8,082 bases of DNA from an uncultured Hyphomicrobiales bacterium (lineage in GTDB: Bacteria; Pseudomonadota; Alphaproteobacteria; Rhizobiales; CAJQND01). Position numbers and translations under genes: made by a program. Below the pieces are notes generated by a model, which saw only the letters and a list, made by a program, of their open reading frames with translations, ran no database searches and was not told where the DNA came from. The DNA is taken from the NCBI GenBank assembly GCA_905479595.1, contig CAJQND010000271.1, positions 1 through 8,082 of the forward strand. The letters are read 5' to 3'. This document shows positions 5,555 to 8,082 of this stretch, piece after piece. The number at the start of each line of letters is the position of its first letter. The stretch's first letter is position 1.

Positions 5555-6552
5555 TTTACCGTCCACCCCCTGCGGGCCCATAACAGCATTAACAGACCGA
5601 TAATCCAGGTTAGATAATAGCCAGAGTCGTGCCAGTTGAGCTGGTCATCTTCCAGGATGGCGTTGACGAGATTGGTGCGAATTAACCGGCTAAGTTTGGC
5701 TATGTCTTCGCCGTCAGGAGTTGAGTTTACCAGGGACGAACCTGATGCCTCCGCAATCGCTGACAAGCCAATAGTATCGACAGGAGGGGCATTGCCTTCA
5801 CTCAAGCCATAGCTGGACCCACCCTCACTTTCTTCCTCAACGGGCCCACCCTGATCTGTTCCAAAACCCAGAACAATCACTTGATCCAATGCCTTTTTGT
5901 CGTGTTCGGAAAATGTGCCTGCAAATGTGCGGTCAATTCCATCGGACATAAATATAATGGTCCCAGCCGCGTCTTCCCGCTGCAGCATTTCTTCAGCCAA
6001 CAAAAGCGCCTTGCCGGCATCATTTCCGTCTTTGGGCATAACCGAGGGATAAAGCGATTCAAGATAGATCTCGATCAATCGTTGATCTTCTGTAAGTGGC
6101 AAAATGGCATGCGCTGTACCCGCATAACCGATAACCGCCGTGCGGGCTCCGGACCGGGACTTCAAAAGATCTCTGATTTTCTGCTTCGCACGCTCGAGCC
6201 GGGTAGGAGACTGGTCCTTTCCCAACATCGACGGAGTTAGCTGAAGCGCAACAATCAATGGTGCCTGATCTTCTGTGAAAGGCGTAATCTCGCGTTGCCA
6301 GGTCGGGCCTGCCGCCGCAATTGACGTCAATGCCAGAACAGCCGTCATCACCTGGTACGGTCTGATGAACAGGCGTTTTTTACTGCCAACCGTGAGAAAT
6401 TGAAGAAGGTGTCCAGAGATGATCTTCCGCCATCTTTCTGATGTGTTGAAAGATTGGCGAAGCCGTAAATGCAACAGCAACGCCACCGGCAAAACCAGCA
6501 ACCAATAGGGGCGCAAAAAATGAAACGCCTCAAGAGCTCCCCATTCATGCAT
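5545..6552 (-). CDS. batB: BatB-like von Willebrand factor A protein with altered MIDAS
   Basis: This is a membrane-anchored VWA protein, the second of two in the operon. The 335-residue product has two N-terminal membrane segments (about 13-29 and 67-83), a periplasmic VWA domain (about 97-300) and a C-terminal helix (about 312-327). The first metal-site motif, normally DxSxS, reads Gln104-Leu-Thr106-Pro-Ser108: the key aspartate is glutamine and the first serine is threonine. The later MIDAS aspartate is kept in FMSDG (Asp204), as is the segment PTRLERAKQKIRDLL, which is characteristic of this subfamily. Thus the fold seems intact but divalent-metal binding may be weak or lost. A Gly/Glu-rich stretch (about 234-257) sits where the family has a variable loop. 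The start ATG 6552 overlaps the batA stop by 8 nt, with GGGAGG (6562-6567) 9 nt upstream. The reading frame is clean, so this is not a pseudogene. Confidence 0.87.
   Translation of the reverse strand: MHEWGALEAFHFLRPYWLLVLPVALLLHLRLRQSFNTSERWRKIISGHLLQFLTVGSKKRLFIRPYQVMTAVLALTSIAAAGPTWQREITPFTEDQAPLIVALQLTPSMLGKDQSPTRLERAKQKIRDLLKSRSGARTAVIGYAGTAHAILPLTEDQRLIEIYLESLYPSVMPKDGNDAGKALLLAEEMLQREDAAGTIIFMSDGIDRTFAGTFSEHDKKALDQVIVLGFGTDQGGPVEEESEGGSSYGLSEGNAPPVDTIGLSAIAEASGSSLVNSTPDGEDIAKLSRLIRTNLVNAILEDDQLNWHDSGYYLTWIIGLLMLLWARRGWTVKWI
5563..5570 (-). promoter_or_regulatory. Weak ribosome binding site deciding the batC start
   Basis: GGGGGTGG on the minus strand lies 8 nt before ATG 5554, inside the last codons of the upstream VWA gene. 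It is a weak match but better than anything before the alternative ATG at 5581; translation of batC may depend on coupling to the upstream gene. Confidence 0.4.
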
Positions 6553-7534
6553 TGCTTCTTGCCTCCCATCTTGCTGAAAAAATCATCAACAGTGCAAGCA
6601 GGAGATTCAACAGAACAATCGCGATAAGGGGGTAGAAAAACAAAGCGCGCTTGGGGCGATAAGAAACCGTATCCAGTTTTTCAGGCTCCAACGCATCCAG
6701 TTCACCATAAATGGTTTCAAGCTCACTCCGGTTCAGCGCGACAAAGAAGCGCCCACCCGTTGTTTTAGAGATGTCCTGGAGAACAGTTACATCGAGCGCT
6801 TTTTCGCCGACTGTTTCGGGATCGCCTACAGCGATTGTGTGAATTGTTATCCCATTTTCTTTGGCAATTTGAGCTGCCTGCGCAACTGGCATGCTGGAAC
6901 CGGAATCATTCCCATCCGTTAGCATCAAAACCACCTTGTTCTTGCTCTTTGACGGTTCAAACAGCCTGATGGCTAATCCAATGCCATCACCAATGACAGT
7001 TTTTGGACCGGCCATTCCCGGTTCCAGTTCCCCCAAAAGCGAAGTGACCAAGTCATGGTCTTCGGTAAAGGGAGCCTGTGGAAAGGCGGCCGATCCGAAA
7101 ACCGCAAGACCCAGGCGGTCCGATTTCCGCCTGGCGATGAATTCCCCCAAAACCTCTTTCACAGCGTCAAGACGCGAAATCTTGGGGCCATCTTTGCCGG
7201 TAAAATCCTCTTCTTGCATGGATTGTGACAAATCAACGAGGAGCAGCATATCGCGCGCCGCCTTCTCTTTGACGATTGGAGCACCTGACCATGTGGGCCC
7301 GGCCATGGCGATCACGATCAGAATCCAGCAGAGCGTCGCACTCGTTCTTTGGAGCCAGTTCTTACCTAAAACCACTGCGCTTGGGGCCGGTTTTTGTCCT
7401 GTCAGCTTTACCAGCCGTTCAAAGAATGGAACGCGAATGGCCTCTGAACTGTCCTTGAATTCCGGGCTGAGCCAAAAAACAAGAAACGGCAGGGGCAGGA
7501 GAACAAACACCCATATATGCTCAAACTGCAACAT
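6545..7534 (-). CDS. batA: BatA von Willebrand factor A protein
   Basis: This is a 329-residue membrane-anchored VWA protein. It has N-terminal membrane segments at about 6-22 and 63-80, a VWA domain (about 94-285) and a C-terminal membrane helix (about 298-318). The metal-ion-dependent adhesion site is complete: DLSQS (Asp101, Ser103, Ser105), Thr179 in GPKTVIGDG, and Asp207 in LMLTDG. Such domains bind partner proteins through a metal-bridged contact; in MoxR-Bat systems they are thought to be acted on by the MoxR AAA+ ATPase. The start ATG 7534 lies inside the end of the DUF4381 gene (14-nt overlap) with GAGGG (7541-7545) 6 nt upstream. The stop overlaps the next VWA gene by 8 nt. Order and architecture make the call firm; the cellular client is unknown. 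Confidence 0.93.
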   Translation of the reverse strand: MLQFEHIWVFVLLPLPFLVFWLSPEFKDSSEAIRVPFFERLVKLTGQKPAPSAVVLGKNWLQRTSATLCWILIVIAMAGPTWSGAPIVKEKAARDMLLLVDLSQSMQEEDFTGKDGPKISRLDAVKEVLGEFIARRKSDRLGLAVFGSAAFPQAPFTEDHDLVTSLLGELEPGMAGPKTVIGDGIGLAIRLFEPSKSKNKVVLMLTDGNDSGSSMPVAQAAQIAKENGITIHTIAVGDPETVGEKALDVTVLQDISKTTGGRFFVALNRSELETIYGELDALEPEKLDTVSYRPKRALFFYPLIAIVLLNLLLALLMIFSARWEARSNA

Positions 7535-8009
7535 GATGGTCCCTCATCCAGATCATGCTGGCAGCAACAAGTCGGCCGCACTCTGCGTCGTCTATTGGTT
7601 CTTGGTCTTGCTGGTGATAGGTGAAAAAATCGAACGTTTCAGCGTCCGTTTTCAAAAACAACTGCTTTCCGCCGGATTCGTTCAGCCAATCAATCCATTC
7701 CGGGCCACGCAAGGATGCAACATCGCTACGGGGGGCCGCATTGAGTGCTGATTGGCGCAAGATAAAGGGCAGTTCCCTGACTTTATCTGGACTAGCACCG
7801 ATCTCAGCCAAAAGCTTTGCACCCCGGCGGCGATATTCGTTGCTTTGCCAAATTTTCCACCGGCGCCAAATCCACCAGCCAAGGAGCAATGCCAACACAA
7901 CACCGGCAACTGCCCACCCAATCGTTTGCGGAAAATAACTAACCGGCTCGGGCAAGGGCAGTTCCTTAAGCCCCCACATACGGTTCGATCCGAACGTTTC
8001 AGTCGCCAT
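7521..8009 (-). CDS. DUF4381 single-pass membrane protein
   Basis: The 162-residue product has a short N-terminal part with the family-typical MWGLKELPLPEPVSYFPQT (11-29), one membrane helix (about 29-48), a basic WRRWK stop-transfer segment and a cytoplasmic helical domain of about 110 residues. DUF4381 genes recur between DUF58 and batA in proteobacterial MoxR clusters, as here; their biochemical role is not known. GGAGG (8018-8022) lies 8 nt before ATG 8009, within the upstream gene's last codons. The next in-frame ATG (codon 11) has no comparable site. The stop overlaps batA by 14 nt, which suggests coupled translation. Confidence 0.9.
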   Translation of the reverse strand: MATETFGSNRMWGLKELPLPEPVSYFPQTIGWAVAGVVLALLLGWWIWRRWKIWQSNEYRRRGAKLLAEIGASPDKVRELPFILRQSALNAAPRSDVASLRGPEWIDWLNESGGKQLFLKTDAETFDFFTYHQQDQEPIDDAECGRLVAASMIWMRDHHVAV

Positions 8010-8011
8010 GC

Positions 8012-8082
8012 CTAACGCCTCCGTTGCGGCCTTTGCCCCAGTAACGAGCTTACCTGGCTCACAACCGGGTGGACCGTATCAA
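8012..8082 (-). CDS. C-terminal end of an upstream gene, probably DUF58, partial
   Basis: An open frame enters from the right edge and ends at TAG 8014-8012, two bases before the DUF4381 start. It gives 22 residues, beginning DTVHPVVSQVSSLL and ending in an Arg-rich tail (QRPQRRR). The two other minus-strand frames meet a stop or run straight into the DUF4381 frame. In MoxR-Bat clusters the gene before DUF4381 is usually a DUF58 protein, and a helical DUF58-like C-terminus is compatible with these residues. The frame is supported by spacing and by the ribosome site placed in its last codons; the identity is inferred from order. Confidence 0.5.
   Translation of the reverse strand, partial: DTVHPVVSQVSSLLGQRPQRRR

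Noticed and set aside
5555..5581. ATG at 5581 as the batC start
   Set aside because: It would place nine polar residues before the signal peptide and has no ribosome site; ATG 5554 gives a normal signal peptide.
6891..7751. Long plus-strand open frame (286 codons)
   Set aside because: It lies antisense to batA and the DUF4381 gene, both with clear domains, and its Ser/Arg-rich product has no recognisable structure; it is a shadow frame.
1..8082. A functional system joining the ABC importer and the Bat operon
   Set aside because: They are separate transcription units with a convergent, independent gene between them; adjacency alone does not support a shared role.
1..8082. tRNA, rRNA, CRISPR array, insertion sequence or prophage signals
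   Set aside because: No array of spaced repeats, transposase-like frame, terminal inverted repeats or tRNA-like cloverleaf was seen on either strand.

Overview
The window looks like a chromosomal segment of an alphaproteobacterium, probably marine or otherwise free-living. I infer this from protein style and gene order (a MoxR/Bat-type von Willebrand cluster with DUF4381, and a betaine-type ABC importer), from the strong GGAGG-like ribosome sites and from a roughly balanced base composition. Genus cannot be fixed by eye. There is no mobile element, tRNA, rRNA or CRISPR array.

Region 1 (1-2667, minus strand) is an osmoprotectant or quaternary-amine ABC importer operon, transcribed right to left: periplasmic binding protein (1708-2667), ATPase with a C-terminal CBS module (584-1615), and a permease that runs off the left edge (1-587). 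ATPase and permease overlap by ATGA. A GC-rich hairpin lies between the binding-protein gene and the ATPase gene, where it could let the binding protein be made in excess.

Region 2 (2668-2960) is an AT-rich divergent regulatory region with three copies of the heptamer TTGGTAT/ATACCAA. Region 3 (2961-3449, plus strand) is a lone gene for a small, helical, acidic protein that resembles a ferritin-like four-helix bundle; I do not recognise a characterised family.

Region 4 (3543-8082, minus strand) is the distal part of a MoxR-associated Bat (aerotolerance-type) operon. Reading right to left it has the last codons of an upstream gene (probably DUF58), a DUF4381 membrane protein, BatA (VWA, intact metal site), a BatB-like VWA protein whose first metal-site aspartate is glutamine, a BatC-like TPR lipoprotein-free secreted protein, and BatD. 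The five complete genes are chained by short overlaps or near-overlaps (14, 8, 10 and 4 nt), which suggests stoichiometric, coupled synthesis of one envelope complex that would be remodelled by a MoxR AAA+ ATPase encoded further right.

Nothing here is clearly a new defence or mobile system. The items most worth following are the ferritin-like orphan with its repeat-bearing promoter, the altered VWA metal site, the single-CBS ATPase and the intercistronic hairpin.
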